Origin: Cellulomonas sp. S1-8
Lineage (GTDB): Bacteria; Actinomycetota; Actinomycetes; Actinomycetales; Cellulomonadaceae
DNA: 64,000 nt
Reading direction: 5' to 3'
Assembly: GCF_026184235.1 (NCBI RefSeq)
Contig: NZ_CP110806.1
Span: 2,232,001 to 2,296,000, forward strand
In this document: piece by piece, positions 1 to 10,645 of the stretch
How positions within the stretch are numbered: position 1 is the first letter of the stretch
Layout: the number at the start of each line of letters is the position of its first letter
Notes under the pieces: model-generated
Databases searched by the model: none
Told to the model about the DNA's origin: nothing
Seen by the model: the letters and a program-made list of their open reading frames with translations, nothing else
Made by a program: the position numbers and the translations under genes

Positions 1-1
1 G

Positions 2-1786
2 GGCACCCTGGCCGACGTGCTCCGGCTGGCGGTCCCGCCGCGGCACGCGCGCGTCGAGGCCGAGCCCGGCCGCCAGGCCGGCGACGCGCCCGGCGGTGAG
101 GCCGGTGGTGAGGCCGACGACGCGGCGGTACCGCCGGCGCCGCCCGTCGCGCCTGCACTGCGTGCAGCGCCCGTCGCGCCCGGTACGCCCGCCTGGGACG
201 CGTACCGGGGCGGCCCGGCGTTCCTGCGTCACGTGCTGTCCGGCGGCGCACCGCGGGCCGTGTGGACGGCGCTGCCGGGCACGGGGGACCAGCGCTGGGC
301 GGCGGCCGTCGCCCAGGCCGTGGCGACGTGCGTGCTGGGCGGGCGGGGCGCGCTCGTCGTCGTCCCGGACGGCCGGGACGTCGACCGCGTGTGCGCGGCG
401 CTGCACGAGATCGGTCTCGGTGACGTGGCGGACGGCGGGCCGGTGGCGCGGCTGGTCGCCGACGACGGCCCGGCCGCCCGCTACCGGGCGTTCCTCGCAG
501 CCCTGCGGGGGAGTGCCCGCGTCGTCGTGGGCACGCGGGCGTCCGCGTTCGCGCCGGTCACGGACCTGGGCCTGGCCGTGTGCTGGGACGACGGCGACCT
601 GCAGCACGCCGAGCCGCGGGCGCCGTACCCGCACGTGCGCGAGGTGCTCGCACTGCGCTCGGAGCTCGAGGGCGCCGCGCTGCTCGTCGGGGGGCACGCC
701 CGCACCGTGGAGGCGCAGCACCTGGTCGCGACCGGGTGGGCGCGCGAGGTCACGGCGGACCGTGCCGGCGTGCGGGCACGGACGGCGCGGGTGCGAGCCC
801 TGACGAGCGTCGAGCTGGCGCGCGAGGGTCCGGCCGCCGCGGCGCGGCTGCCCGGCCCCGCGTGGCGTGCGATGCGCGACGCGCTGGGCGCGGGCCCGGT
901 GCTCGTCCAGGTGCCGCGCGCGGGGTACGTCCCGGTCGTCGCGTGCGGCCGCTGCCGCACCCCCGCGCGCTGCGGCACGTGCCACGGCCCCCTGGGCCTC
1001 ACCCACGGCGACGGCCCGCCGTCGTGCGGCTGGTGCGCCCGCCTCGCCACGGGCTGGCGGTGCGCCGAGTGCGGCACCGCCGCGCTGCGGTCCGTGCGGG
1101 TCGGCTCCGAGCGCACGGCCGAGGAGCTGGGTCGCGCGTTCCCGGGCGTCACCGTGCGGGTGTCGGGTGCACGTGCGGCGGGTGGCGTGCTCGCCGAGGT
1201 CCCGGACCGGCCGGCGCTCGTCGTGGCGACGCCCGGCGCGGAGCCGCACGCGCCGACGGGGTACGCCGCCGCCGTGCTGCTCGACGCGGCGGTGGCCAGC
1301 GCGGGCGAGCGGCTCGGTGCCGAGGTCGACGCGCTGCGGCGCTGGCTCGCGGCCGCCGCGCTCGTGCGTCCCGCCGACCAGGGGGGACAGGTGCTGCTCG
1401 TCGGTGACGGCGGCCCGCGCCCCACGCAGGCCCTGGTCCGGTGGGACCCGGCGGGACTGGCCGAGCGGGAGCTCGACGAGCGCGCCGAGCTGCGGCTCCC
1501 GCCGGCGGTGCGCGTCGCGGCGCTGACCGGGACGCGCGACGCGGTCGCGGCGGTCGTGTCCCGGGTCGCCGTGCCCGTGCTCGAGGTCCTCGGGCCGGTC
1601 CCGCAGCCCGTCACCGACGAGCGGCAGGGCGGCGCCCTCGAACCGGAGGTCCGCACCCTGCTGCGGGTCCCGCCGACCGACGGTGCGGGTCTGGCACGCG
1701 CGGTCGCGGCCTCGGTCGCGATCCGCAGCGCGCGACGCGAGGGCGGCACCGTGCGCGTCCAGGTCGACCCCGTCGACCTGCTGTGA
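2..1786 (+). CDS. priA: primosomal protein N' PriA homologue (5' partial)
   Basis: C-terminal 594 residues of a PriA-like protein; the reading frame is open to the first base of the window, so the true start lies upstream. PriA restarts collapsed replication forks. A cysteine-rich zinc-binding segment (CGRC, CGTC, CGWC and CAEC pairs, about bases 945-1080) identifies the family. The helicase core is degenerate: the Walker A position reads LPGTGDQRW without the lysine, and the DEAH position reads WDDGD. Loss of ATPase motifs is usual in actinobacterial PriA, so the protein probably acts as a structural fork-binding factor rather than a helicase. It is followed by fmt, a common actinobacterial arrangement. 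Confidence 0.9.
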   Translation, partial: GTLADVLRLAVPPRHARVEAEPGRQAGDAPGGEAGGEADDAAVPPAPPVAPALRAAPVAPGTPAWDAYRGGPAFLRHVLSGGAPRAVWTALPGTGDQRWAAAVAQAVATCVLGGRGALVVVPDGRDVDRVCAALHEIGLGDVADGGPVARLVADDGPAARYRAFLAALRGSARVVVGTRASAFAPVTDLGLAVCWDDGDLQHAEPRAPYPHVREVLALRSELEGAALLVGGHARTVEAQHLVATGWAREVTADRAGVRARTARVRALTSVELAREGPAAAARLPGPAWRAMRDALGAGPVLVQVPRAGYVPVVACGRCRTPARCGTCHGPLGLTHGDGPPSCGWCARLATGWRCAECGTAALRSVRVGSERTAEELGRAFPGVTVRVSGARAAGGVLAEVPDRPALVVATPGAEPHAPTGYAAAVLLDAAVASAGERLGAEVDALRRWLAAAALVRPADQGGQVLLVGDGGPRPTQALVRWDPAGLAERELDERAELRLPPAVRVAALTGTRDAVAAVVSRVAVPVLEVLGPVPQPVTDERQGGALEPEVRTLLRVPPTDGAGLARAVAASVAIRSARREGGTVRVQVDPVDLL

Positions 1787-1825
1787 CGCACGGGACGCAC
1801 CGGTCCGCGACCTAGGATCGGACCC

Positions 1826-2806
1826 ATGCGTCTGCTCTTCGCGGGGAGTCCCGCGGCCGCCGTCCCCTCCCTCGAGGCCCTCCTGGGGTCCCGCCACGAG
1901 GTGGTGGCCGTGCTCACCCGACCGGACGCGCGCGTCGGGCGCGGACGCACCCTGCAGCCGTCGGCGGTGGCGGCCGTCGCGCACGAGCACGGGCTGCCGG
2001 TGCTGGCACCGCCCTCGCTGCGCACCCCGCAGGCCGCCGCGCAGATCGCCGAGCTCGGGGTCGACGCCGCACCCGTCGTCGCGTACGGCGTGCTGGTCCC
2101 CGCCGGCCTGCTGGACGTCCCGGTCCACGGGTGGGTCAACCTGCACTTCTCGCTGCTGCCGGCGTGGCGCGGCGCCGCACCCGTTCAGCACGCGGTGATG
2201 GCGGGCGACGAGGTCACCGGCGCGTCGACGTTCCGCCTCGAGGAGGGCCTCGACACCGGACCGGTGTACGGCACGCTCACCGAGACCATCCGCCCGACCG
2301 ACACGTCCGGGGACCTGCTGGGCCGGCTGTCCGTCGCGGGCGCCCAGCTGCTGGTGCAGACGCTCGACGCCCTCGAGGACGGTGCGCTCGACCCCGTCGC
2401 CCAGCCGGGCGACGGCGTGAGCCTCGCCCCCAAGCTGACCCCCGAGGACGCCCGCGTGCGCTGGACGCACCCGTCCTCCGCGGTCGACCGCCGCATCCGC
2501 GGCTGCACGCCCGCACCCGGCGCGTGGACGACCCTGCCGGACGGGCAGCGGCTGGGGCTGGGGCCCGTCCGGCCGGTGCCGGACGTCACCGACCTGCGCC
2601 CGGGCGAGGTCCGGGCGGACAAGCGCGACGTGCTCGTCGGCACCGCCGCCGGTGCGGTGCGCCTCGGCGACGTCACCGCCCCGGGCAAGCGGCCGATGGC
2701 GGCCGCGGACTGGGCGCGGGGCGCGCGCCTCGCACCGGGCACCACGCTCGGAGCGAGCGCCGCCGAAGCCGGCGTCGCGGCGGCCGCGACGGCGGACCAC
2801 CGATGA
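1826..2806 (+). CDS. fmt: methionyl-tRNA formyltransferase
   Basis: Transfers a formyl group from 10-formyltetrahydrofolate to initiator methionyl-tRNA. 326 residues, normal family length. The N-terminal formyltransferase fold carries the signature [15 protein letters not shown] (about residues 108-122), which includes the catalytic Asn and His, and the C-terminal tRNA-binding domain is intact. A TAGGAT hexamer ends 7 bases before the ATG, so the transcript is probably leaderless. The stop overlaps the rsmB start (ATGA), implying translational coupling. Confidence 0.96.
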   Translation: MRLLFAGSPAAAVPSLEALLGSRHEVVAVLTRPDARVGRGRTLQPSAVAAVAHEHGLPVLAPPSLRTPQAAAQIAELGVDAAPVVAYGVLVPAGLLDVPVHGWVNLHFSLLPAWRGAAPVQHAVMAGDEVTGASTFRLEEGLDTGPVYGTLTETIRPTDTSGDLLGRLSVAGAQLLVQTLDALEDGALDPVAQPGDGVSLAPKLTPEDARVRWTHPSSAVDRRIRGCTPAPGAWTTLPDGQRLGLGPVRPVPDVTDLRPGEVRADKRDVLVGTAAGAVRLGDVTAPGKRPMAAADWARGARLAPGTTLGASAAEAGVAAAATADHR

Positions 2807-4338
2807 GCCCCGACGAGCGGCGCGGCCGCGACGACCGGTCCCCGGACGCGCGCCGCGACGCACGCGGCCGGCAGCGCGGCGAGGCCCGGGTCGAGGGCCG
2901 CGCGTCCCGCACGACCGCCGCACCGGCGCAGCGGGCGCGGCAGGGCGACGCCGCGCGCGGGGCCGCGTACGACACGCTGCGCGCCGTCGCGTCGTCCGAC
3001 GCCTACGCCAACCTCGTGCTGCCGCCGCTGCTGCGCGAGCGCCGGATCGTCGGGCGCGACGCCGGGTTCGCCACCGAGCTCGCGTACGGGACGCTGCGGC
3101 TGCGCGGCCGGTACGACGCCGTCCTGACGCAGGCGTCGTCGCGGCCCCTGGCCCAGGTCGACCCGCCCGTGCTCGACGTGCTGCGCCTCGGCGCGCACCA
3201 GCTGCTCGGCATGCGGGTCGCACCGCACGCGGCCGTCTCCGAGACCGTGGGGCTCGCCCGCGAGCGCGTGGGGGCCGGTGCGGCGCAGTTCGTCAACGCG
3301 GTGCTGCGGCGGGTCTCGGAGCACCCGCTGGGCGTGTGGTTGGCGCGGGTGGGGGACGCGGCCGACCCGCTGGGAGAGGACCCGGTGGCCCGGCTGGCGG
3401 CGGTCGAGAGCCACCCGGCGTGGGTGGTGCGTGCGTTGCGGGAGTCGCTGGTCGGGGCGGGGCGGTCCGCGGACGAGCTGGGCGAGCTGCTGGCGGCGGA
3501 CAACGCGCCCCCGCGGGTGACGCTGGTGGCGCGACCGGGGCTGGTGACGCCGGCCGAGCTGGCGGAGCAGGCGGACGCGGCGCCGGCGGGTCTTGCCGAG
3601 ACGGCGCTGGTGCTGGCCGGGGGCGACCCGGGTGCGCTGCCGGCGGTGCGGGACGGTCTGGCGGGGGTGCAGGACGAGGGGTCGCAGGTGGTGACGCTCG
3701 CGTTCGCGGCCGCGCCGGTGGAGGGGTCGGACGTGCGGTGGCTCGACCTGTGCGCCGGCCCGGGCGGCAAGGCGGTGCTGCTGGCGGCGCTGGCTGCGCA
3801 GCGGGGTGCCCGGCTGGTGGCGAACGAGCTGCAGCCGCACCGGACGCGGCTGGTCGAGCAGGCGTTGCGGGCGGTGCCCGCGGACGCCGTGGAGGACGTG
3901 CGCACGGGCGACGGGCGCACGCTGGGCGCCCAGGAGCCGGCGTCGTACGACCGGGTGCTGCTGGACGCGCCGTGCACGGGGCTGGGTGCGTTGCGGCGGC
4001 GCCCGGAGTCTCGGTGGCGTCGCACCCCGGCGGACCTGGCGACGTTGAGCGCGCTGCAGCGCGAGCTGCTGGCCTCCGCGGTGGCGGCGGTACGTCCCGG
4101 CGGGGTGGTGGGGTACGTGACGTGCTCGCCGCACCTGGCGGAGACCCAGCTCGTCGTGCTCGACGCGGTGCGGGCGGCCGCGCGCGCTGGGACGCCTGTC
4201 GAGGTCGTGGACGCGGTGCCCGTGATGGCGCAGGTGGCGCCCGCCTGGGAGCCCGTGGCGGGCCGGACGGACGTGCAGCTGTGGCCGCACGTGCACGGTA
4301 CGGACGCGATGCACCTGACGTTGCTGCGCCGGCTCTGA
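2803..4338 (+). CDS. rsmB: 16S rRNA (cytosine-5) methyltransferase RsmB
   Basis: SAM-dependent m5C methyltransferase acting on C967 of 16S rRNA (E. coli numbering). 511 residues: a disordered Arg/Asp-rich extension of about 45 residues, then a NusB-like RNA-binding domain (about 50-190), then the Rossmann methyltransferase domain with SAM motif CAGPGGKA, the DAPCTG motif and the catalytic-cysteine motif VTCSPH near the C-terminus. I chose the ATG that overlaps the fmt stop; the frame is open further upstream inside fmt, but that is coding for fmt. Confidence 0.94.
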   Translation: MSPDERRGRDDRSPDARRDARGRQRGEARVEGRASRTTAAPAQRARQGDAARGAAYDTLRAVASSDAYANLVLPPLLRERRIVGRDAGFATELAYGTLRLRGRYDAVLTQASSRPLAQVDPPVLDVLRLGAHQLLGMRVAPHAAVSETVGLARERVGAGAAQFVNAVLRRVSEHPLGVWLARVGDAADPLGEDPVARLAAVESHPAWVVRALRESLVGAGRSADELGELLAADNAPPRVTLVARPGLVTPAELAEQADAAPAGLAETALVLAGGDPGALPAVRDGLAGVQDEGSQVVTLAFAAAPVEGSDVRWLDLCAGPGGKAVLLAALAAQRGARLVANELQPHRTRLVEQALRAVPADAVEDVRTGDGRTLGAQEPASYDRVLLDAPCTGLGALRRRPESRWRRTPADLATLSALQRELLASAVAAVRPGGVVGYVTCSPHLAETQLVVLDAVRAAARAGTPVEVVDAVPVMAQVAPAWEPVAGRTDVQLWPHVHGTDAMHLTLLRRL

Positions 4339-4383
4339 CGGCGGGCGCGCGCCCGGGGCCGCACGCTGGGTAGCGTGGGGTGC

Positions 4384-5058
4384 GTGGCCCCTCCCGTGCT
4401 GATCAACCCGAGCATCCTGTCCGCCGACTTCGCGAACCTCGAGCGGGACCTGCGGGCCATCGCGTCGGCGGACTACGCGCACGTGGACGTGATGGACCAC
4501 CACTTCGTGCCGAACCTGACCCTCGGTCTGCCGGTGGTGCGTCGGCTGGCCGAGGTGAGCCCGGTGCCGCTGGACGTGCACCTGATGATCGAGGACGCGG
4601 ACCGGTGGGCCCCGCAGTACGCGGAGGCGGGGGCCGCGTCGGTGACGTTCCACGCGGAGGCGACGCAGGCACCGGTGCGCCTCGCGCGGGAGCTGCGGGC
4701 GGGCGGGGTGCGTGCGGCGGTGGCGCTGCGGCCCGCGACGCCCGTGGAGCCGTTCCTCGACCTGCTGGCCGAGGTCGACATGGTCCTCGTCATGACGGTC
4801 GAGCCGGGCTTCGGTGGGCAGGCGATCATCGAGGGGACCTTGGCGAAGGTGCGGCGGACCCGTGCGGCGATCGACGCGGCCGGGGTGGACACGTGGGTCC
4901 AGGTGGACGGCGGGGTCTCACGGGACACGATCGGACGGATCGCGCGGGCGGGGGCGAACGTGTTCGTCGCCGGGTCGGCGGTGTACGGGGCGGACGACGT
5001 CGCGGGGGAGATCGCGGCGCTGCGGTCGGCGGCGCAGCACCCGACGATCGAGGCCTGA
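4384..5058 (+). CDS. rpe: ribulose-phosphate 3-epimerase
   Basis: Interconverts ribulose 5-phosphate and xylulose 5-phosphate in the pentose phosphate pathway. 224-residue TIM barrel with [14 protein letters not shown] at the N-terminus, metal and catalytic residues in [12 protein letters not shown] and [18 protein letters not shown], and the phosphate loop VDGGV / AGSAVYG. An in-frame GTG lies at 4375, but TAGCGT (4371-4376) sits exactly 7 bases before the GTG at 4384, the spacing seen at other leaderless starts here, so 4384 is preferred. The riboflavin operon, which consumes ribulose 5-phosphate, follows. Confidence 0.95.
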   Translation: MAPPVLINPSILSADFANLERDLRAIASADYAHVDVMDHHFVPNLTLGLPVVRRLAEVSPVPLDVHLMIEDADRWAPQYAEAGAASVTFHAEATQAPVRLARELRAGGVRAAVALRPATPVEPFLDLLAEVDMVLVMTVEPGFGGQAIIEGTLAKVRRTRAAIDAAGVDTWVQVDGGVSRDTIGRIARAGANVFVAGSAVYGADDVAGEIAALRSAAQHPTIEA

Positions 5059-5137
5059 CGCGCCACGGGACCCGTCGCAGGACGGACACCTGACGGGACG
5101 GAATGCCCTGTGTGGCATCATCGTTGACCAACACACA

Positions 5138-5268
5138 CACGTGCTCCGGGGTCGGTGAAAGTCCGAGCCGGCGGTGACAGTCCGCGACCCGTGACCCCGC
5201 GAGGGGGAGCGGTTGACCTGGTGGAACTCCAGGACCGACGGTGAAAGTCCGGATGGGAGGAGACGCGT
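5138..5268 (+). promoter_or_regulatory. FMN riboswitch (RFN element)
   Basis: Conserved RFN blocks are visible: GGGGTCGGTGAAAGTCC at the 5' side, GCCGGCGGTGACAGTCC, then the closing block GACGGTGAAAGTCCGGATGG and GGAGGAGAC. It sits about 90 bases before ribD, so high FMN should turn off the riboflavin operon. Boundaries are by eye. Confidence 0.93.
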
Positions 5269-5354
5269 GCGCGGTGCGCCCCTGCGCGTGCCGTGACGTC
5301 TCGGCATGCCGCCCGAGCGACCCCGGAGCCCTGCGAGGCGACGGAGGTGCACGG

Positions 5355-6503
5355 ATGAGCGCGACGACGGGTGCGACGACGTCCCCACCGTCGGCAGCCG
5401 CGACCGCCCCCTCCGACGACGCCCGCCCGCACGAGGTCGCGGCGATGCGGCGCGCGCTGGAGCTCGCCGCCCGCGGCCCGCTGGGCCCGAACCCGCGCGT
5501 CGGCTGCGTGCTGCTGGCCCCCGACGGCGACCTGCCGGGTGGGGGCGCCGTGCTGGGCGAGGGGTGGCACCGCGGCGCGGGCACGCCGCACGCCGAGGTC
5601 GCGGCCCTGGCCGACGCCCGCGAGCGCGGTGCGGACGTGCGGGGGGCGACGGCGGTCGTCACGCTCGAGCCGTGCGACCACACGGGTCGCACGGGCCCGT
5701 GCTCGGCGGCGCTGATCGAGGCGGGCGTGGCGCGCGTGGTCGTGGGCGTGCAGGACCCGAACCCGGTCGCGGCCGGGGGAGCGGGTCGGTTGCGTGCGGC
5801 CGGTGTGGACGTCGTGACCGGTGTGCTGCCGGCGGAGGGCGTGGCGGCCCTGGGGGCGTGGCTCCCGGCGGTGCACCGCGGGCGGCCGTTCGTGACGTTG
5901 AAGATCGCCTCGACGCTCGACGGGCGGGTCGCGGCGGCGGACGGCACGAGCCGCTGGATCACGTCGGACGTGGCGCGTCGTCATGCGCACGGGCTGCGGG
6001 CGCAGGTCGGGGCGATCGTCGTGGGGACGGGGACGGCCCTGGTCGACGACCCGTCGTTGACGGCGCGGACGGGGGACGGCTCGCTGGTCGAGCAGCAGCC
6101 GTTGCGGGTCGTGGTCGGTCACCGTGCCGTCCCGCAGGGGGCGCGGCTGCGGGGGCCGGGCGGCGAGCTGCTCGAGCTGCGCACGCACGACCCCGCGCAC
6201 GTCCTGGAGGTGCTGCACGCGCGGGAGGTGCGGCACGTGCTGGTCGAGGGCGGCCCGACGCTCGCCGCCGCCTTCCTGGCCGCGGGCCTCGTCGACGAGG
6301 TCCACGCGTACGTCGCGCCGGTCCTGCTGGGGGCGGGGGCCGCCGCCGTCGGCGACCTGGGCGTCACGACGCTCGCACAGGCCGTGCGCCTGGTGACGAG
6401 CGACGTGGTCCCGCTGGGTCCCGACGTGCTCGTCGTCGGGGTACCGGCGCCACCGGGCGACGCGCCCACGACCGTCCGCACGTCCACCGAGGAGGAGCAC
6501 TGA
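5355..6503 (+). CDS. ribD: bifunctional riboflavin deaminase-reductase RibD
   Basis: Second and third steps of riboflavin synthesis: deamination of the pyrimidine from GTP, then NADPH reduction of the ribose side chain. 382 residues. N-terminal deaminase domain with zinc ligands in HAEVAAL and EPCDHTGRTGPC; C-terminal RibD reductase domain beginning near KIASTLDGR. The start ATG has a GGAGGT Shine-Dalgarno 6 bases upstream (5343-5348); upstream in-frame codons fall inside the riboswitch. The stop overlaps the ribE start by one base. Confidence 0.96.
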   Translation: MSATTGATTSPPSAAATAPSDDARPHEVAAMRRALELAARGPLGPNPRVGCVLLAPDGDLPGGGAVLGEGWHRGAGTPHAEVAALADARERGADVRGATAVVTLEPCDHTGRTGPCSAALIEAGVARVVVGVQDPNPVAAGGAGRLRAAGVDVVTGVLPAEGVAALGAWLPAVHRGRPFVTLKIASTLDGRVAAADGTSRWITSDVARRHAHGLRAQVGAIVVGTGTALVDDPSLTARTGDGSLVEQQPLRVVVGHRAVPQGARLRGPGGELLELRTHDPAHVLEVLHAREVRHVLVEGGPTLAAAFLAAGLVDEVHAYVAPVLLGAGAAAVGDLGVTTLAQAVRLVTSDVVPLGPDVLVVGVPAPPGDAPTTVRTSTEEEH

Positions 6504-7117
6504 TGTTCACCGGCATCGTCGAGGAGATGGGGACGGTCGTCGCGCTCGTGCGGGGCGACGGGGAGGGGGCGGACGCGCGCCTGCGGGTCCGTGGCCCGCT
6601 CGTCACCTCGGACGCGCACCTGGGCGACTCGATCGCCGTGAGCGGGGTGTGCCTGACGGTGGCGGAGCTGCCGGGCGACGGGACGTTCGTCGCCGACGTC
6701 ATGCCGGAGACCCTGCGGGCGTCGGCGCTGGGCGACCTGGCCCCGGGGGGTGCGGTGAACCTGGAGCGGGCCCTGGCGGTCGGCGGCCGGTACGGGGGGC
6801 ACGTGGTGCAGGGGCACGTCGACGGTGTCGGGGTGGTGCGCTCGCGCCGTCCGGGACCGCGGTGGGACGACGTCGAGGTCGGGCTCGACCCGTCGCTCGC
6901 GCGGTACGTCGCGCAGAAGGGGTCGATCACGGTGTCCGGGGTGTCGCTGACGGTGACGCACGTCGGCGACGACGTGTTCGGTGTCTCCCTGATCCCCACG
7001 ACGTTGCAGGTCACGACGCTGGGTTCGCTCGCACCGGGCGCGCGCGTCAACCTCGAGGTCGACGTCCTGGCGAAGTACACCGAACGCCTGCTGGCGACGT
7101 CAGGAGTGACGCGATGA
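6503..7117 (+). CDS. ribE: riboflavin synthase, alpha subunit
   Basis: Dismutates two 6,7-dimethyl-8-ribityllumazine molecules to riboflavin. 204 residues built of two homologous lumazine-binding halves, each with the repeated signature: MFTGIVEE / VSGVCLTV in the first and GHVVQGHVDGVG / VSGVSLTV in the second. Translationally coupled at both ends (TGATG with ribD, ATGA with ribBA). Confidence 0.96.
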   Translation: MFTGIVEEMGTVVALVRGDGEGADARLRVRGPLVTSDAHLGDSIAVSGVCLTVAELPGDGTFVADVMPETLRASALGDLAPGGAVNLERALAVGGRYGGHVVQGHVDGVGVVRSRRPGPRWDDVEVGLDPSLARYVAQKGSITVSGVSLTVTHVGDDVFGVSLIPTTLQVTTLGSLAPGARVNLEVDVLAKYTERLLATSGVTR

Positions 7118-8484
7118 GCGAGGACATCCGGCTCGGCACCGTCGAGGAGGCGCTCGACGCGCTGCGCGCGGGGCGTCCCGTGCTCGTCGCGGACTCCCAG
7201 GACCGGGAGAACGAGGCCGACGTGGTCCTCGCGGCGCAGTCCGCGACTCCCGAGTGGGTCGCGTGGACGATCCGGCACTCGTCGGGGTACCTGTGCGCCC
7301 CGATGCCGGCCGCGCGCGCCGACGCCCTCGACCTGCCGCTGATGGTCCCGCACAGCCAGGACCCGCGGCGCACGGCGTACACGGTGACGGTGGACGCCGC
7401 GACGGGTGTCTCGACGGGCATCTCCGCTGCCGACCGCGCCCGCACGCTGCGCGTTCTGGCGGACCCGGCCGCGGGCCGCGGAGACCTCATCCGCCCGGGG
7501 CACGTCCTGCCGCTGCGCGCCGTCCCGGGTGGGGTGCTGCACCGGGCGGGGCACACCGAGGCCGCCGTCGACCTGTGCCGCCTGGCCGGGCTCGAGCCCG
7601 TCGGTGCGATCGCGGAGCTCGTGCAGGACGACGGCCAGATGGTCCGGCTCCCGGAGGCGTCGCGCATCGCCGCCGAGGCGGGCCTCGTGCTGCTGACGAT
7701 CGCCGACCTGCGGGCGTGGCGCCTCGCCCACGGAGACCTCGGGCCGGCCGAGCAGGTCGACGCCGAGGCGGCGCCGCGGGTCCACGCGACGCACACGGCG
7801 TACCTGCCGACCCGGCACGGCGACTTCCGCATCCACGGGTTCCGTGACCTGCGCACGGGCGACGAGCACGTCGCGCTCGTGTCGACCGCGGGTCTGGCCG
7901 ACGAGCCGACCGTCCGCGTGCACTCGGAGTGCCTGACGGGCGACGCGTTCGGCTCGGCCCGCTGCGACTGCGGCCCGCAGCTCGACGCCGCACTCGCGAT
8001 CGCCGCGGCCGAGGGCGGCGCCGTGGTGTACCTGCGCGGCCACGAGGGCCGGGGGATCGGGCTGCTCGCGAAGGTCGCGGCCTACGCCCTGCAGGACGGC
8101 GGTCGCGACACCGTCGAGGCGAACGTCGACCTCGGCTGGCCCGCCGACCGCCGCGAGTACGGCGCGGCCGCAGCGATCCTGGCCGACCTGGGGGTGCGCC
8201 GGGTGCGCCTCCTGACGAACAACCCCGCGAAGGTCGCCGGCCTGCGCGCGCACGGCATCGACGTCACCCAGGTGCGGGGGCTCGAGGTCGGCCGCACCCC
8301 GCACAACGAGGCGTACCTGCGCACCAAGGCCACGAGCATGGGCCACGCCCTGCACCTCGGCACCACCGACGGCGCGCCCGACCTGGCACCGCCGGTGCAC
8401 GTCGCGCCCGTCCTCGCCGGCCCCGCACCTGCGGGCGTCGACACCACCGACCACACGTTCGACCCCCTGGAGGAGCTGGCATGA
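7114..8484 (+). CDS. ribBA: bifunctional DHBP synthase / GTP cyclohydrolase II
   Basis: Makes both riboflavin precursors: 3,4-dihydroxy-2-butanone 4-phosphate from ribulose 5-phosphate (residues about 1-205, motif DRENEADVV) and the diaminopyrimidine from GTP (residues about 215-410, zinc cysteines in HSECLTGD and RCDCGPQ, then [10 protein letters not shown]). 456 residues, including about 45 C-terminal residues of low-complexity sequence beyond the usual catalytic end. Overlaps ribE and ribH by 4 bases each. Confidence 0.96.
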   Translation: MSEDIRLGTVEEALDALRAGRPVLVADSQDRENEADVVLAAQSATPEWVAWTIRHSSGYLCAPMPAARADALDLPLMVPHSQDPRRTAYTVTVDAATGVSTGISAADRARTLRVLADPAAGRGDLIRPGHVLPLRAVPGGVLHRAGHTEAAVDLCRLAGLEPVGAIAELVQDDGQMVRLPEASRIAAEAGLVLLTIADLRAWRLAHGDLGPAEQVDAEAAPRVHATHTAYLPTRHGDFRIHGFRDLRTGDEHVALVSTAGLADEPTVRVHSECLTGDAFGSARCDCGPQLDAALAIAAAEGGAVVYLRGHEGRGIGLLAKVAAYALQDGGRDTVEANVDLGWPADRREYGAAAAILADLGVRRVRLLTNNPAKVAGLRAHGIDVTQVRGLEVGRTPHNEAYLRTKATSMGHALHLGTTDGAPDLAPPVHVAPVLAGPAPAGVDTTDHTFDPLEELA

Positions 8485-8954
8485 GCGGCGCAGGCGCACC
8501 CACCCTCGACCTGGACGGCAGCGGCCTGAAGGTCGTCGTCGTCGCGGCGAGCTGGCACACGACCGTCATGGACGGGCTCGTCGCCGGTGCTCAGCGCGCG
8601 CTGGCGGCCGCCGGCGTCACCGACGTCACGACCGTCCGCGTGCCCGGGACGTTCGAGCTGCCCGTCGCCGCGCAGCGCGCCGCCGGGACCGCGGACGCGG
8701 TCGTCGCGCTCGGCGTCGTCATCCGCGGCGGCACCCCGCACTTCGAGTACGTGTGCCAGGCCGCGACCTGGGGCCTGACCGAGGTCGGTCTGCGCACCGG
8801 CGTCCCCGTCGGTTTCGGGGTGCTGACGTGCGACGACGAGCAGCAGGCCCTCGACCGCGCCGGGCTGCCCGACTCGCACGAGGACAAGGGCGCCGAGGCG
8901 GCGCAGGCCGCGGTCGCGACGGCGCTGGTGCTGCGCACCCTGGGCGCCGCCTGA
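8481..8954 (+). CDS. ribH: 6,7-dimethyl-8-ribityllumazine synthase
   Basis: Condenses the two riboflavin precursors to the lumazine used by RibE. 157 residues, family length. Recognisable blocks: VVVAASWH (substrate site), [11 protein letters not shown], and [17 protein letters not shown] with the catalytic His. Last gene of the riboswitch-controlled operon. Confidence 0.96.
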   Translation: MSGAGAPTLDLDGSGLKVVVVAASWHTTVMDGLVAGAQRALAAAGVTDVTTVRVPGTFELPVAAQRAAGTADAVVALGVVIRGGTPHFEYVCQAATWGLTEVGLRTGVPVGFGVLTCDDEQQALDRAGLPDSHEDKGAEAAQAAVATALVLRTLGAA

Positions 8955-9000
8955 CGGACGCGTGGACGCCGGCGGCCGAGCAGCCGTCTAGGCTCGGCGC

Positions 9001-9264
9001 GTGAAGTCGTTCGAGGAGCTGTTCGCCGAGCTGTCCCACAAGGCCGCCACCCGCCCCGCGGGCTCGGGCACGGTCGCCGAGCTGGACGCCGGCGTCCACG
9101 CCATCGGCAAGAAGGTCGTCGAGGAGGCCGCCGAGGTCTGGATGGCGGCCGAGCACGAGACCGACGAGCGCGCCGCCGAGGAGATCTCCCAGCTGCTGTA
9201 CCACCTGCAGGTGCTGATGCTCGCCAAGGGCCTGACGCTGCAGGACGTGTACACGCACCTGTGA
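9001..9264 (+). CDS. hisE: phosphoribosyl-ATP diphosphatase
   Basis: Second step of histidine synthesis, hydrolysing PR-ATP to PR-AMP. 87 residues, a stand-alone HisE of MazG-like helical fold with the metal-binding pattern [14 protein letters not shown] and [19 protein letters not shown] ends 6 bases before the GTG, so the start is probably leaderless. The hisG gene follows after 55 bases, the standard actinobacterial pair. Confidence 0.95.
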   Translation: MKSFEELFAELSHKAATRPAGSGTVAELDAGVHAIGKKVVEEAAEVWMAAEHETDERAAEEISQLLYHLQVLMLAKGLTLQDVYTHL

Positions 9265-9319
9265 CCCCCCGCACCGCCCCCCGACACACCCACCGCACCG
9301 CCGAACCACCGAGGACACC

Positions 9320-10168
9320 GTGCTGAGGATCGCCGTCCCCAACAAGGGCTCCCTGTCGGAGCCCGCCGTCGAGATGCTCCGCGAGGCCGGGTACCGCCAG
9401 CGGCGCGACTCCCGCGAGCTCGTGCTGCCCGACCCGGACAACGACGTGGAGTTCTTCTTCCTGCGCCCGCGCGACGTCGCCGTGTACGTCGGCGCGGGCA
9501 CGGTCGACGTCGGCGTCACCGGCCGGGACCTGCTCATCGACTCCGCGTCGTCCGCCGTCGAGCACCTGCCGCTCGGGTTCGCCCGCTCGACGTTCCGGTT
9601 CGCCGGGGCCGCGGGCACCCTCACCGACGCCCGCCAGATCGCCGGGCTGCGCGTCGCGACGTCGTACTCCGAGCTCGTCGGCTCCTACCTGCGCGAGCGT
9701 GGCGTCGAGCCCGCCGCCGTGGTGCGGCTCGACGGCGCGGTCGAGTCCGCGGTCCGCCTCGGCGTCGCCGACGTCATCGCCGACGTCGTCGAGACGGGCT
9801 CCACCCTGCGCGCCGCCGGCCTCGAGGTCTTCGGCGAGCCGATCCTGCGGTCCGAGGCCGTCCTGGTGCGCCGCGCCGACGTCGACCAGCCCGTGGGCCT
9901 GGACGTCCTCACCCGGCGCCTGCAGGGCGTCCTGACCGCCCGCGAGTACGTCCTGATGGACTACGACGTCCCGCTCGAGCTCGTCGACGCGGCCGTGGCC
10001 ATCACCCCCGGCCTGGAGTCCCCGACGGTGTCACCCCTGCACAACGGGCAGTGGGCGGCCGTGCGCGCCATGGTGCCGCGCAGCCAGACCAACCGCGTCA
10101 TGGACGCCCTGTACGACGTGGGGGCCCGCGCCATCCTCGTCACCTCGATCCTGGCCTGCCGGATCTGA
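9320..10168 (+). CDS. hisG: ATP phosphoribosyltransferase, long form
   Basis: Committed, histidine-inhibited first step of histidine synthesis. 282 residues: periplasmic-binding-like catalytic domain starting [15 protein letters not shown] and containing the PRPP loop [13 protein letters not shown], plus a C-terminal ACT-like regulatory domain (about 205-282), so no HisZ partner is needed. GTG start at 9320 directly follows GAGGACACC. Confidence 0.95.
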   Translation: MLRIAVPNKGSLSEPAVEMLREAGYRQRRDSRELVLPDPDNDVEFFFLRPRDVAVYVGAGTVDVGVTGRDLLIDSASSAVEHLPLGFARSTFRFAGAAGTLTDARQIAGLRVATSYSELVGSYLRERGVEPAAVVRLDGAVESAVRLGVADVIADVVETGSTLRAAGLEVFGEPILRSEAVLVRRADVDQPVGLDVLTRRLQGVLTAREYVLMDYDVPLELVDAAVAITPGLESPTVSPLHNGQWAAVRAMVPRSQTNRVMDALYDVGARAILVTSILACRI

Positions 10169-10169
10169 C

Positions 10170-10610
10170 GTGACCGACGACGCCCTCGCCGCACCGTTCC
10201 GACCGCGCCTCGCGCGCCTCGTGACGCTCGTCGTCGGCGTCGCCGTGCTCGCCCTGACCGCCCTGCTCGTCGTCACGATGCCCGGGCTGGCGGCGCTCGA
10301 CCAGGTCGGCTTCGCGCTGTTCGGACTCGCGATCGCCTGGTTCTGCTGGCGGCAGGCGTCCGTCAGCGCCGTACCCGACGCGACGGGCCTGCGGGTGCGC
10401 AACCTGCTGATCACGACGCACGTCACGTGGGCGCAGATCGTCTCGGTGCGCTTCGGTCAGGGGCGCCCGTGGGTGCAGCTCGACCTCGCCGACGGCGACA
10501 CCCTGGCCGTCATGGGCGTGCAGCGCGCCGACGGCGCGCACGCGGAGAGCGAGGCGCGCCGCCTCGCCACGCTGGTCGCACGCCGCAGCGCGACCGGCGC
10601 CGACGACTGA
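10170..10610 (+). CDS. PH domain-containing membrane protein
   Basis: 146 residues. Two hydrophobic segments near residues 19-38 and 47-62 are followed by a soluble beta-rich bacterial PH-like domain (about 65-130, with GLRVRNLLITTHVTWAQI). The GTG start is one base after the hisG stop. A small two-TM PH-domain protein directly behind hisG is a recurrent actinobacterial arrangement; function is unknown and no catalytic residues are visible. Confidence 0.75.
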   Translation: MTDDALAAPFRPRLARLVTLVVGVAVLALTALLVVTMPGLAALDQVGFALFGLAIAWFCWRQASVSAVPDATGLRVRNLLITTHVTWAQIVSVRFGQGRPWVQLDLADGDTLAVMGVQRADGAHAESEARRLATLVARRSATGADD

Positions 10611-10645
10611 ACCGGCCCACCCCGGCACCGCCCGCGAGCGCCGCC

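Noticed and set aside
481-4653. Very long ORFs on the minus strand opposite priA, fmt and rsmB (552 and 822 codons).
   Set aside because: Arg/Pro/Ser-rich translations without domains; antisense shadows expected in DNA with this codon bias. The sense strand encodes recognised enzymes.
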